Positions 12,480 through 23,928 of a stretch of DNA of 64,000 nt are shown here, one piece after another. The notes under the pieces are model-generated. The model saw only the letters and a list, made by a program, of their open reading frames with translations, ran no database searches and had not been told where the DNA came from. The DNA comes from Anastatus disparis (lineage: Eukaryota; Arthropoda; Insecta; Hymenoptera; Eupelmidae), in assembly GCA_017163975.1 (NCBI GenBank), contig JAFFSR010000249.1, positions 1,660,001 to 1,724,000 of the forward strand. Reading direction: 5' to 3'. How positions within the stretch are numbered: position 1 is the stretch's first letter; every line of letters starts with the position of its first letter. The position numbers were made by a program, and so were the translations under genes.

Positions 12480-12803
12480 TGTATGTGTGAGCGTGTGCGT
12501 GCGCGTATGAGTTAAAATTTAATGTTCCATATAAACTTGAATAAACTTGTGTGTGTACGTGCGATTCTAATTGAAATGTCCCTTATGTATATATATATAT
12601 GTGTGTATATCATGCTTGTGAATCGAAATGAAGAGTCCCACGTACATGAACGCGTATGTGCATGCATGCGAATTGACATGAAACGTCTCATATATATAAA
12701 CCTAAGGGTACTTAGATAGGTGTGTACAAGTTGTCATGAAATGTCCCATATATATATAGAAAAACCTGTGCTTGCGAGTACGTGCGAGTTGACATGAAAT
12801 GTC

Positions 12804-12855
<52 letters not shown>

Positions 12856-13088
12856 AAAAAAATTGCGGGTGAACGTGAGCAAGTTGATATGAAATGGACC
12901 ATATATACATATGCAAAAACCTGTCTGTAAGGTCGTACATAAGTTGACATGAAGAGTCGCATGTATATAAAAGCGTGTATGCATGAATGCAAATTGACAT
13001 GAAACGTCCCATATATGTAAACCTGAAGGAACTCGGATAGGTGTGTAAGAGTTGTCATGAAATGTTGCATATATATAGAAAAGCCTGT
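12480..13088. repeat. Degenerate satellite made from the foldback tip
   Basis: About ten copies of a block like GTTGACATGAAACGTCCCAT followed by a TATATA run, near 12520, 12570, 12622, 12668, 12727, 12785, 12882, 12938, 12985 and 13045. The block is the tip of the foldback element at 11201/12403 with changes. Between blocks lie variable segments such as gaaaaacctgtg. Repeat spacing is 45-97 bases. Open frames across it arise only from the TATA runs. Confidence 0.8.
12806..12852. repeat. (AT)n microsatellite inside the satellite
   Basis: A pure TA run within the array; it explains spurious Tyr-Ile frames on both strands. Confidence 0.95.
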
Positions 13089-15055
13089 GGTAAAGCCATG
13101 GGTGTGAACTCGTTCTTGAGAAATCTTTTTAAAGAGTTATATAAAGAAATGAGCTCCTGACAGCAGTCGCTCATGGCTACGTATTCAGCCTGACAAGTTG
13201 ATAGAGCAACATACTGCTGTTTCTTCGTTCTCCAAGCTACGGTGTCTCCATACAGCTTTATGACGTACCCACTTGTTGGCAGAGATCCTTTACAGTCTCC
13301 AAAACTCGCATCTGAAAAGCCTTGCAAAGAGTCACCTTTACCAAAGTAATTTAAGCCTATATTTTTTGTGCCTTTCAGATATCTGAAGACTCGTTCTAAC
13401 ATTTTCCATTCCTTTTCAGATGGGTTGATTTGATGTCGACTGAGAACATTCACTGCGTAAGCAATGTCCGGTCTGCAAGTGTTAGCCAAGTAGAGCAAAG
13501 TACCAACAGCCTCTCGATAAGGTCGATTCGAACTATTTTCTGTGTTTATAATTGTGTTCAAATCCTCGTTTTCTTCGTGTTCTTTTCTATCTCTGTTGGC
13601 TATTTGATTTGTGACCATAGGAGTCCTTTGAGGATGTTCCTTATCGAATCCAAACTTAATCAGCATCTTATCAATGTATTTTTCTTGTTTGATACTCAGA
13701 TTCTTCTTTTCTCGATTTCTGTGTATCTCAAGTCCTAGAAATACTTTAGGTTCTCCGATGATCGTCATTTCAAACTCCTTCATTAATTTTTGCTTTATCT
13801 CGTTCAATTTTCCTATGTCGTTACTGACCAGCATCACATCGTCTACATAAAGCACAAGAATTAAAAGTCTGTTGTTTTCGCACCAAGTAAATAGACATGG
13901 CTCATCGTCATAGGTTTTTAAATTAAGTTTGAGAGCGGTTGCACGAACTCTTTCGTTCCAGCACTTGGGACTGACTTTCAGTCCGTATAAAGCTTTTTCA
14001 AGTTTACACACTTTGTCTCGTCTCGTTTCTGCTGTGCAGTTTACTCCATCAGGAATCTCCATGTAAACTTCATTATTGAGAATGCCATTCAAGAACGCTG
14101 TTTTAACATCCATTTGACAGATGTCCATATTAAATCGATTTGCGATGGCTAGCACAGATCTAATTAAGGGCAGACGTGAAACTGGTGCGTAAGTTTCCTG
14201 CAGGTCATAAACATTCCTATCTTTAAAACCTCTGATAACAAGCCTAGCCTTGTATTTTGTGTTACCATCTGGGTCCTCCTTTTTCCTCAGAACCCATCTA
14301 GAATCAACGATGTTGGGTTTCTTTCCATTTCTCGTCTCTGGTCTATCAACTGTTCTCCAAACGTTGTTTTTATGAATGGAATTTAATTCGTCCTCGATAG
14401 CCTCCTTCCATCGTTGTTTATCAGTTGATGACATGGCTTCTTGATACGTGGCAGGGTCTCCATTTAGTTTAGCAATCAAAGCTGTAGTAGTTTCTTCAGT
14501 TAAAATTTCTTCATTAGTGATATTTTCCTTCACTTTCCTTGGACGACCTCTTCCTCTTTTAGGCACTCCCTCCGTTCTCGTTGTCTGATTCTCCTTTTCA
14601 TTCTCGAATTCAGTAAACCATGTATCACGATTTACCTCGCTGTCCAGTGTCTCCCAGTTATTTAGTTCTCTACGTTTATACTTATCAGCAAAGACTAGCT
14701 TCTCGTTTAACCTGACGTCTCGACTCTCGTAGAACTTTCCTTCTTCAGGTTTGAACAAAACGTAGCCTGTTTCCTTGTATCCAACCAAGACAGTTCTACT
14801 TCCAATACCTCGAAATTTAGGACAGTTTTCCTTTGCACCTTCATGTAAGCTAGGCAGCCAAACCGTTTCAGTTGAGTGATGTCTATCTTGTGATAAGGAG
14901 CAAATTTCTCTAACGGTGACATCATATCATTAGAAGCATGTGGCAATCTGTTATATGCGAACACAGCAGATCCCAGAGCCACATCCCACATGTTTTCTGG
15001 TATTTTAAAATTATAATCCTTGATATATTTATAAGTTCTCTGTAACTCCTTAAAT
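13089..15055 (-). pseudogene. Ty1/copia polyprotein remnant: integrase end, RT, RNase H
   Basis: Reading leftward from 15055, the integrase C-terminal part shows FAYNRLPH and FGCLAYMKV, then a frameshift near 14815 into the long frame 14788-13055. That frame carries VGYKETGYVLF, the RT motif DVKTAFLNG, the catalytic box YVDD (within LVLYVDDVMLV), and RNase H with SDASFGDCKGS and AEYVAMSDC. The first part of integrase, the protease and gag are absent, and a stop lies just before 15050. The RNase H end is cut at about 13089, where the reading frame runs into the satellite. It lies in the same orientation as the primer site and LTR at 16994-17320, so all belong to one truncated element. Confidence 0.93.
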
Positions 15056-16993
15056 CATTTAAGAAAAATGTCTTATCCATATCAAATCATCGTTCTTCTG
15101 TTAAGAGAAGTTATCTCGATATTCTCTGCAGACATGATTTCAAAATCTATCCTTTTAATTTCTATTGCCTCCTTTATAACACTTATTATTTTCACTATAG
15201 TGTCATTGAAATTTGAGTATAACTTAGCGCTTACGCATCTATACTCATTTCCTACAATTTTTATTATTTTCACTCATTTCTTCTTTATCTCTTGTAATTA
15301 AGTATGTTGGAGTTTGTTAAGATTGTATACTTATTATCAATCTTTTCTCCGAACGCAAATTCTATTAATCCATAGAATTTTATATTTGTACTCCAGTAAT
15401 AAACATTTTATTTGACACATGACCACGTACATATCAATTGTCTCGTTATTTAAATATATACACAAGTACTGGTCCGTAAACTTTGACTTATGTAATAAAT
15501 TATCTGTAGAGCATCTGCATAAAGGTATTATCTGATAAGATAAATTTTATATTGGTCAGCAGTGCCTAAACTCGTATTTACTCCCTCCGATCCTAAGTTC
15601 ACGATGTTGTTTTGTTAACAAACTTAATCTCGTGAATATTCTCGTTAGAAATTTAAAATTAATTACAAACTCGTTAGTTAATATCTCACATCACTGCCGA
15701 CCTTTATGTTAACATTTCTATTTTTAAAAATCACGTGAAAATATTATTTTAATTTTTATTTAATTTAGTTATATGTATATGAAATACATATTATGAAATA
15801 AAAAATACTTGTATATAATGTATTTACAAATATCTACACATGTACTTAAGGTTTAGACTTGGCCAGAGTCCATCGTAAATATTGCTTTTTCGTTCTCGTC
15901 TGAGCAACGATTTTCTCGTTACTGCCATACTACTCCTTAGATTAAACAAAACTTCTAATAAAAGATTTTTATGTCTCGTTCTCGTTCTGTATATGAATTT
16001 AATAATTATTCATTTACATTTATGTGTATACATATACACGCATATATACGTATACATATGTACACTCGTACGTAAGTTCATATCTCGTATTCATTTACTG
16101 CTTATATTCGTGTCTGTACACATATAAGTTACAAACTCCTCGTATATACGTATATACTCGTCGCTCTCATATAAGTGACATAGTTATAGATTTATTTTGC
16201 ACTGGTTTATTTTAATTTAATTTATTTCACCACTCTATTTGTAATTTAATTTATTTTATATTAAATTTGGCATGCATTATTATTTAGACCTCGTTTGATT
16301 ATATGTTTGTGCGTTTTTATATGCTATATGGCGTCCCATAACTATCATACAGCACACATATACAACTCATTCCTTATATCCCTCTCGTTCATCGTTATAG
16401 TCTCCATTTGCATTTCTTGTTTCTCGTTTCTTACTCGTGGCGACAAGTTCGTCGTGGCATCGTTCATCGCGAGCTTCTCTTTATGCGCCATCTTTCTTTC
16501 ACGCATGCGTTCCTCGTTCCTCGTTTCTCGTACAAGCGCGACATCGTTCTCGCGCGTGCTTGACGCCTCGCGCCATCTTTGCACTGTTCTTCTTTATCTA
16601 TCTCTTTCTGTCTTTTTCCTTGATCGACGCAAATCCGCCATGTTGATTTGCCTCGAAACAAAGAATTTAGAGAGAACGTCAATTTCGAAAAAACCCAATT
16701 GACATCTCAGTTCCAATTTTAATACGAACTTCGTTTTGCTAACAATCATTTTTTATTTACGTATACATATACACATATGCATGCACATCCATACATATAC
16801 CAATGCACATGTGTGTCACGCTTATGGCTCTCTTCATTCCATGACACCGAGAACCGCGCACTAATTGTTTTACGCTTTCTCTTAGCAAAACAAAACTCCT
16901 CGCTCTCCTCTCTCGTATATAATGCATTTTTTCTTTTAATTTCTTACCTCGCTCCATCTCCCCTGTTGCCGGGCTTTGCGCAGTTGAAGCTTG
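15056..16993 (-). other. Copia-internal region without gag, ACGAG-rich
   Basis: It lies between the copia primer site and the integrase remnant, where gag, protease and most of integrase should be, but no such protein can be read. The minus strand is purine-rich with many ACGAG/AACGAG repeats (seen as CTCGT on the plus strand), densest at 15880-16700. Just after the primer site the minus strand has GAG followed by GTAAGA, a good splice-donor match. Short minus-strand frames (16345-16584, 16464-16682) are Arg/Glu-rich but unrecognised. It may be decayed leader/gag or an unrelated insertion. Confidence 0.5.
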
Positions 16994-17007
16994 CTGGGCC
17001 CATAACC
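16994..17007 (-). promoter_or_regulatory. Copia primer-binding site (initiator tRNA anticodon arm)
   Basis: The minus strand reads GGTTATGGGCCCAG immediately after the LTR end. This is the complement of the anticodon arm of initiator methionine tRNA (GCTGGGCCCATAACC), the primer known for insect copia elements, which use an internal tRNA fragment rather than its 3' end. Confidence 0.8.
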
Positions 17008-17320
17008 TGATAGGATATTTCAATTTAGGGGCGAGGTTGTTAATAGTTTTAACTACGTAGACACAGCAAAGAGTCACACACAAATTGTATTTAAAGTATT
17101 TATTGTTTTAACAATACACTCCCTTTACAAAGCACACTCGTATAAAACACCAAGAATACAGATCTACGCTAATAAAGTCTGGAGGCTCTACGATGTGTCG
17201 CTCAACAAGGACTGACAGACCGACCGACGCATATACAGAGAGAGAGAAGCTAAGAGGGCGCTTCTGCCCACGGCAGCCTTCACAAAAACCCAAACGTAAA
17301 ATATGCGCACACTCTTGACA
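17008..17320 (-). mobile_element. Copia 5' LTR
   Basis: On the minus strand it starts TGTCAAGAGTGTGCGC and ends CCTATCA, so it has TG/CA termini and is 313 bases long, directly followed by the primer site. It holds a possible polyadenylation signal (AACAATAAATAC near 17100). Its outer edge coincides exactly with the break in the left arm of the 17321-19863 palindrome, showing that copia inserted there. No second LTR is seen at the other end. Confidence 0.75.
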
Positions 17321-17378
17321 TAAATATAAAAATATTTGAAAACTAATGACATCTAATAATGAAAATTAATTTAATTAA

Positions 17379-17490
17379 AAAAATTTTACCATTTGTACAT
17401 TTGCACCACCAGGTACATCAGGGGCACGGGCAACACCTGGTTCATTTTTGTTCACAGGAACATTTGCAAGATTTCTGTTAACTCTATTTT
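17379..17490 (-). pseudogene. Inverted duplicate of the unknown gene's exon
   Basis: Minus-strand copy of the exon at 19686-19791, reading RVNRNLANVPVN, then EPGVARAPDVPGG. It differs by single substitutions (K for N after PVN). It is orphaned: its downstream exon has been replaced by the copia LTR at 17320. Confidence 0.6.
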
Positions 17491-18126
17491 GAAGACCTGA
17501 AATTATAAAAAAACAGTATATAGAATTTTTTACTAGAATAGAGCAAATCATACAAGTCTCAATATAAATCTTGTAATTGAAATTACTACATACATCATAT
17601 TTTTTTTCAGCTCTTAAAAGTACTGAAATGAATTGAGTAATTATCATCAAGTTTATACCTTTTATTTGATTTATCTATAGTTTTTGCTTAAGAAAGTTTT
17701 GAAATTAATCAAGCAATCGTCGAGTACTTCTGTATTCAATTCATTCTTTTTAATAATATAAAATTCATAAAATCATTCTTTTTAATAATATAAATATTAT
17801 TTTATCTTTATTATTACTTTTAAAAAAGTATATTTTAGGCGAGTTTAGGTATTGAATAGTATAGTATTCTTTAGAACATTTTTTCTAAATATTTTATTTT
17901 TTACTACATATATTATATATTTTTTTTAATTTTAGCTCTTAAAAGTACTGAAATGAATTGAGTAATTATATATTATAAAGTTTATACCTTTTACTTGATT
18001 TATCTATAGTTTTTGCTTAAGAAAGTTTTGAAATCAATCAAGCAATCGTCGAGTGCTTCTGTATTCAATTCCTTCTTTTTAATAATATAAAATTCATAAA
18101 ATGTTCAATTTATATTCTCTTTGATA

Positions 18127-18208
18127 GACGAATGTTTGGAAAAACTTTGCCAAATAATTTATGAAAAAAGGGATAATTCAGATGAACATAGCGATGGTAG
18201 TACACATT
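18127..18208 (+). other. Possible last exon of an unknown gene
   Basis: After an acceptor-like tttgatag, a short frame reads ECLEKLCQIIYEKRDNS ... and stops TAA. It is polar, like the C-terminal exon at 19880. It lies in the unique centre of the palindrome. Too short for a domain; chance is possible. Confidence 0.25.
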
Positions 18209-18643
18209 AAAATTAAAAAAAAATGATATACCAGATCAACTTTTTAAATCATTTATGAGTGAATATTAATACTTAAACATTGACTAACTATACTTGATCT
18301 TAGTGATATCTATTTTATTTTATTCCTGATGAAAGATTCACTTAATAAACAATTTCCGAAAAGTTGAAGTTCAACGTTTCGGAAATTTTGTATTTAATAT
18401 GCTATGGTTAAAGATCAAAATTGTGTAATTTTATTTCTAAAAAATAGGCAGAAGGGCCATTAGCTTCTAACAATTTATATTGGAGAATTTGATACCATCA
18501 GCTTCAAAATTATTTATGCCTTTTTAAAATTTAAGGGAAGATACCCATTTTAATTGTAATACTTTTAATAAAATAAAATTATACATTCTCTATCTCACTA
18601 CACTATTTTTTTATTTCCAAGTGCTGTAAAATATATTAAATTT

Positions 18644-18993
18644 TACTAAATATCTACAAAATAACTTGCCAGGCCCGTGGTTTAATATTTTATGGTGTAG
18701 TTGAAAATTGTAACGTTTATACAGTAAAGATAAGTGAGAAAAAACTAAGATTTTTTTTGTGTTTTATCGCATGCATTAAAAAGAATAATTTTCGAGCTCA
18801 AAATAGAATTTTGTTTATTGAATTAGTATCTTTGTTCTTTATCTTGAAATATTTTAAATAATATTTTATATTAATATAATAAATAAAAAAAACACGCACC
18901 GTGTTGAAAATTTTATTAAATTATAAATTTTACTAAATATCTACAAAATAACTTGCCAGGCCCGTGGTTTAATATTTTATGGTGTAGTTGAAG
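18644..18993. repeat. Direct repeat pair in the palindrome centre
   Basis: The segment TTTTACTAAATATCTACAAA through CCAGGCCCGTGGTTTAATAT appears at 18644-18707 and again at 18927-18993, about 283 bases apart and nearly identical. Confidence 0.85.
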
Positions 18994-19685
18994 CACTCGA
19001 CGATTGCTTGATTGATTTCAAAACTTTCTTTAGCCAAAACTGTAAATATCTCATGAATTTTATATTATTAAAAAGAATGAATTGAATACAGAAACACTCG
19101 ACGATTGCTTGATTGATTTCAAAACTTTCTTAAGCAAAAACTATAGATAAATCAAGTAAAAGGTATAAACTTTATGATATATAATTACTCAATTCATTTC
19201 AGTACTTTTAAGAGCTAAAATTAAAAAAAATATATAATATATGTAGTAAAAAATAAAATATTTAGAAAAAATGTTCTAAAGAATACTATACTATTCAATA
19301 CCTAAATCCGCCTAAAATATACTTTTTTAAAAGTAATAATAAAGATAAAATAATATTTATATTATTAAAGAAAACGATTTTATGAATTTTATATTATTAA
19401 AAAGGAAGATTTTATGAATTTTTATTATTAAAAAGAATGAATTGAATACAGAAGTACTCGACGATTGCTTAATTGATTTCAAAACTTTCTTAAGCAAAAA
19501 CTATAGATAAATCAAAGAAAAGGTATAAATTTGATGATAATTACTCAATTCATTTCAGTACTTTTAAGGGCTGAAAAAAAATATGATGTATGTAGTAATT
19601 TAAATTACAAGATTTATATTGACACTTGTATGATTTGCTCTATTCTAGTAAAAAATTCTATATACTGTTTTTTTTATAATTTCAG

Positions 19686-20048
19686 GTCTTCAAAATAGAG
19701 TTAACAGAAATCTTGCAAATGTTCCTGTGAACAACAATGAACCAGGTGTTGCCCGTGCCCCTGATGTACCTGGTGGTGCAAATGTACAAATGGTAAAATT
19801 TTTTTAATTAAATTAATTTTGATTATCAGATGTCATTAGTTTTCAAATATTTTTATATTTATTTTATTTTTATTTTAGGTTATAGACCTCGAGGTGTTAG
19901 GGCTGGGCGTAATAGACGAAGAAACAATCCTCATGAAGTAGGTCTGCGAAATATGGCTTCTTTTCTGGTATCCATGGTGCAATCGAGTATTCAGGAAACT
20001 CGAGCTCAACAGCGATTAAGGCGAGAAGAAAATGAAAATGAACATTAA
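19686..20048 (+). pseudogene. Two-exon fragment of an unrecognised gene
   Basis: Exon one (19686-19791) follows a clean acceptor (tttataatttcag) and ends at ATG|GTAAAA. It reads RVNRNLANVPVNNNEPGVAR and on through PDVPGGANVQM. After an 88-base intron, exon two (19880-20048) has the frame YRPRGVRAGRNRRRNN ... VSMVQSSIQETRAQQ and ends EENENEH, stop. The splice phases of the two frames do not agree with the obvious donor, so a frameshift or a different donor is needed. The end is basic then acidic, probably helical. No family recognised; it may be the C-terminus of a transposon protein. Confidence 0.5.
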
Positions 20049-20049
20049 G

Positions 20050-20481
20050 TACTAATAAAACTCACATGATAATAACGTAAGAATCAAATGAGATTTTGAT
20101 TGGACAATCATGTGATAATGATATGATAATCATATGAATATCATATGGAAAGTTCAAGAATTTTTTACTCTAAAAGGATTGATTTTATAAAAAAGTTATT
20201 AGTATTTTTTTTTTAAATAATGTATCGAATATACCTGAATTTTTGTGGGTTTTGATTGGCAAGTTTTTAAAATACAAGTTTGTATATTTTTTTATTCTAC
20301 ACATTATTTCTAACAAATATACTCATAACCTTTATATAAAGTCAATACTTTTCAAGTAAAAAATTTTTTTACTTTTTATATGATATTCATATGATTATCA
20401 GGTGATCATCATATGAAAATTATTATTCCAGCAAAATCTCATATGATTCTCATGTGATTATCATGTCAGTTTCTTCAGTAG
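20050..20481. repeat. Palindromic MITE rich in CATATGA boxes
   Basis: 20050-20170 is mirrored by 20376-20481. Both arms carry repeated boxes such as ATCATATGAATATCATAT and CACATGATAAT. The centre is AT-rich and non-coding. Confidence 0.8.
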
Positions 20482-20785
20482 AGCTGTTTGTAATTTATAA
20501 ATTTAGAATAATAATTTCAAAGTTTTGTATTAATGTGTTTTTAATTAAAAATGATGTAAAGGAAAAAGTTTTTTAATAAATTTTTGTATAAAGTATGTAT
20601 TAAAAAATATATTTTTAATTTTGTTTAGTATACTTTGTGTACATCTATTAGTTTCTACATTTTTGTGTAATTAAAACTGTTTATTAGTATCATGCTAATT
20701 TAAGAAAAGATAATTTTATTTTTAAGTAGGCAAGTGAATTTTTTAATGATATCTTTCATCAAATTTAATTCATCAAAGTAAAAAA
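20482..20785. other. AT-rich spacer, nothing recognised
   Basis: No supported feature. Confidence 0.4.
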
Positions 20786-22878
20786 ACGCTGCCAAGTGCT
20801 TTGGCGGAATGCTTTCTCATAGAGCTCTTTGAGTTTCATTATTTTTTTTATATTTATTTAAATGTGATTTTAATATAAAAAAATTTTCCAACATTAATAT
20901 TTATTAATAAATTTGTACTTTAAAAGAACGATGACAACAAAATTCATTCTTCTTCTTCAAATATTTTTTCCATTTATTAAAAAACAATTTAATTTATAAT
21001 ATTTAATAATGATTATATTTAAATACTTAATTGAATGTAATAATACAAGTCAACATCTAAATCAGTAGTACTATTATAAATTTTCAAGAGTAACTCAGAA
21101 AACAAAAGAAGTGATCAAAAAGCTACGCTAATAAAATTATTTATTTAAAACTTGGTTTATAAAGACAGTAGCAAATAACTTGTATACAAATTTTAGAGCA
21201 ATTCTATCAAGTACTTTACGTAAAATGGAAAAATACTGAAATATGAAAATTTTCTAAAAAGAAAACTACGCTAAAAAGATCGGTTTATAAAAGTTATCCT
21301 TCTTTTGGCAGATGCAAATTATTCCCATGGAAATCTCAAAGCAAACTCATCAATTAACTTACGTAAAATACAAAAAAAAAAATTAAAAATCGAAAATTTT
21401 TTCAAATTCTTAAAATGGCTCTATAATAAAAAAAAATACACTATGAATACAAATTTTCTATAGCTTCTCGCCTAGTTATACAAAAACATAGATGGTATAC
21501 AAAATTTGAAGCAAATCCATCGAGTAATTTTCGAGATCTAACTGGTTAAATAAATAACATTTTCTTTTCAAAATTTCTTTTTCAAAATTTTAAAAATGCT
21601 CTAAAATTAAAACTACGCTATGAAAATCAATTTTTGAAAATTTCCCTTCTTTTGGCAGTCGCAAATAATTTCTCTGTAATTTTTAGAACAAATCTATCGA
21701 GTACTTTACGTAGAATAAAAAAAAATAAGAAAAGAAGAATCGAAATTTTTTTTTAAATCTTTAAAATTCTCTAAAATTGTAACCACGCTAAGAAAATTAG
21801 TTTCCAAAAGCTTATTTTTTTCAGACAATAGCGAATTAATTGTATGAAAATTTTGGAGAAATTTATAGTATGGTTAACGCAAAAAAGAAAATAAATGAAA
21901 AATAAAAATTTTTTAGAAAATTTTCAAAGTGCTCTAAAATTAAAACTGCGCTGAGAAAATTAGTTTTCCAAAGCTTGTTTTCTTCAGATAGTAGCGAATT
22001 AATTGCATACAAATTTTGGAGCAAATCAATCGAATGGTTTTCGTAAAATAGAAAAAAATTAAAAATAAAAATTTTTTAAAAAATTTTAAAAATGCTCTAA
22101 AATTAAAAGTGCGCTAAGAAAATTAGTTTACAAAATTTTAAATACTTTTGGCAGTCGAAATAAAGTTCCATACAAATTTTCGAACAAATTCTTCGAGTAG
22201 TTTACGTAAAATACAAAAAAAATGAAAAATCGAAATTTTTTAAAAATTCTTAAAATGATTCTAAAAAAAAACTGCGCTAAGAAAACCAATTCCCAATAGC
22301 TTCCGCACCAGTTCATCAAAAAATTGAATTGTATGGAAAATTTGAAGTAAATCCATCGAGTAGTTTTTAAGATTTTATTGGCTTAATAAATAGAAACATT
22401 TTTTTCAAAAATTTCAAAATGCTCTAAAATTAAAATTGAGCTAAGAAAATCAGTTTTTAAAAATTTATTTTATTCGGGCAATCAGAAATAAATTCCATGC
22501 AAATTTTGAAGCAAATTCATCGAGTAGTAAACAAAAAAAAACCAAAAAACGAAAAATCGAATTTTTTTTTTTTTTTTTTAGAAAAACTTTAAAATGAAAA
22601 CTACGCTGGAAGAACCAAATTATCAATAGCTTCCCAGCAAGTTAGTCACAAAACTAAATTCCATGCAAAATTAGAAGCAAATCCATCGAGTAGTTCTCGA
22701 GATACAGTTTACTAACTGAACTCATACATCCACACACACACACACACACACACATACATACAGACATTTTCTGGAAACCACTTTTTTCGACTCACCGAGT
22801 TCAAATATGTACAAATTAATGAAAAAATAGAAAAAAATTTTTTTTATCGATACAATGCTTTCTCTATGAGAAAGCAAA
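20786..22878. repeat. Repeat family D copy 1 with 165-bp tandem units
   Basis: Opens AACGCTGCCAAGTGCTTTGG then TGCTTTCTCATAGAGC, and closes with TGCTTTCTCTATGAGAAAGC. Between about 21100 and 22730 a unit with CTACGCTAAGAAAAT, AAATCCATCGAGTAGTTT and ACGTAAAATA recurs about ten times, spaced near 165 bases. It ends with a (CA)n run and acagacattttctggaaacc. A second copy is at 37956-39134 and an end fragment at 51935-51995. No coding frame; the transposition class is unknown. Confidence 0.85.
22730..22752. repeat. (CA)n microsatellite
   Basis: CA dinucleotide run shared in position with family D copy 2 (near 38904), so it is part of the element. Confidence 0.9.
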
Positions 22879-22988
22879 AAATATATTTTCTACAACTGAT
22901 TTATATATAGAGACTCAAAAATGGCTCTTATGATTTTATTTAATCGAACTTTCGAAATACTTGAGATCTACATATGTATATTGTTGTA

Positions 22989-23780
22989 TTAAGGAGGCTC
23001 CATCGTCTACCATGCTAGTCAAATTATATCTAAAATAAGATAAAACTTATAATGTATAAGTTTATGCTTAAAAATCTTAAATGGATTTATAACGTTTATA
23101 AATATTACGATTTGTTAATTATTTCAATAAAAACATCATCCTAAAAATTAATTTAGACTCAACATTAATCTTTTGTGATCAGCCAATAAGATTCAAGCTT
23201 ATATTATAATGGCGGGTATAACCATGTTTTGACTCATAAGCAGAAAACGCTTATTATCGTAAGTAAATAAAGTTATAACCTCAAAACTGTTGGTCTATAT
23301 TTTTTTGATAAAAAATGAATGAAAATGAATCATTTAGTTCGGAAAAAAAATATTGTAATAATAGAATCTCACAATATTATTTATTGTATATTAAAATTAA
23401 TATTAATCGTATATTAAATTTATACTGATTTAATTATTTATTTTTTAAAATTCAAATTACGCACGTTTTTCGTACGAGGCGCCAACAATGTCTTACCGAT
23501 TGACTTCCTGTCAACAACCATTTACAATCATAATATATTTACTTCTTTCGACAATATTTCAATTTATCAATCGGCTACCTTTATCTTTGACAACAGCATT
23601 TTAAAGAGGGAGTTTTTTTCTATAAGACCTACACACTACGTTTTATTGACAATTCCAATTAGAATTATTATAGATCAATTTAAGTATGTCAACCATAAGA
23701 GCCCGTGTTAAAAGAGCGAACTTTGAACTTAAATTTCTCGAGATTTTGATCGGTTATGTATATAAATAAGGATACCATTG
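22989..23780. mobile_element. TTAA element C copy 1, left part (host of the LINE)
   Basis: Starts TTAAGGAGGCTCCATCG. Its other end (…GAAGCCTCCTTAA) is at 29174. The copy at 47049-48705 is the same element in reverse orientation and shows the uninterrupted order. The two parts here are separated by a LINE flanked by the duplication AAGGATACCATTG (23768-23780 and 29091-29103). Relative to the other copy, about 795 bases near 23360 are absent. No transposase frame. Confidence 0.9.
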
Positions 23781-23928
23781 AGTCTTTGACGAGAGCTCGT
23801 CGTGAACACACGTGTTTGCAAACAATCCGTGTATCTCAACGAAGTTAAGCAATAGTATAGTGAAAACACAACAGTCTATGGTGATTAAAATTTATACCTT
23901 TAATTGCGCTTCGGCGTAATTAAAGAAG

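Larger units (their letters stand above)
17321..19863. repeat. 2.5-kb palindrome carrying duplicated exon
   Basis: 17321-18110 is mirrored by about 19050-19863. The pair includes an exon-like segment (17379-17490 mirrored at 19686-19795) and intron-like flanks. Inside each arm a block of about 165 bases (ACTGAAATGAATTGAGTAAT ... CAATCGTCGAGT) occurs twice (near 17611 and 17938; 19077 and 19437), with a partial fifth near 18993. The left edge is cut by the copia LTR. The rightward sequence continues past 19863 into a further exon, so the right arm is part of the original locus. Confidence 0.85.

Noticed and set aside
12702..13070. Overlapping minus-strand frames of 90-122 residues
   Set aside because: All cross the TA-rich satellite, and the Tyr/Ile runs come from (AT)n.
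15882..16702. Plus-strand frames of 63-135 residues, some membrane-like
   Set aside because: Composition effect of the CTCGT/TAT-rich strand of the copia interior; no conserved motif.
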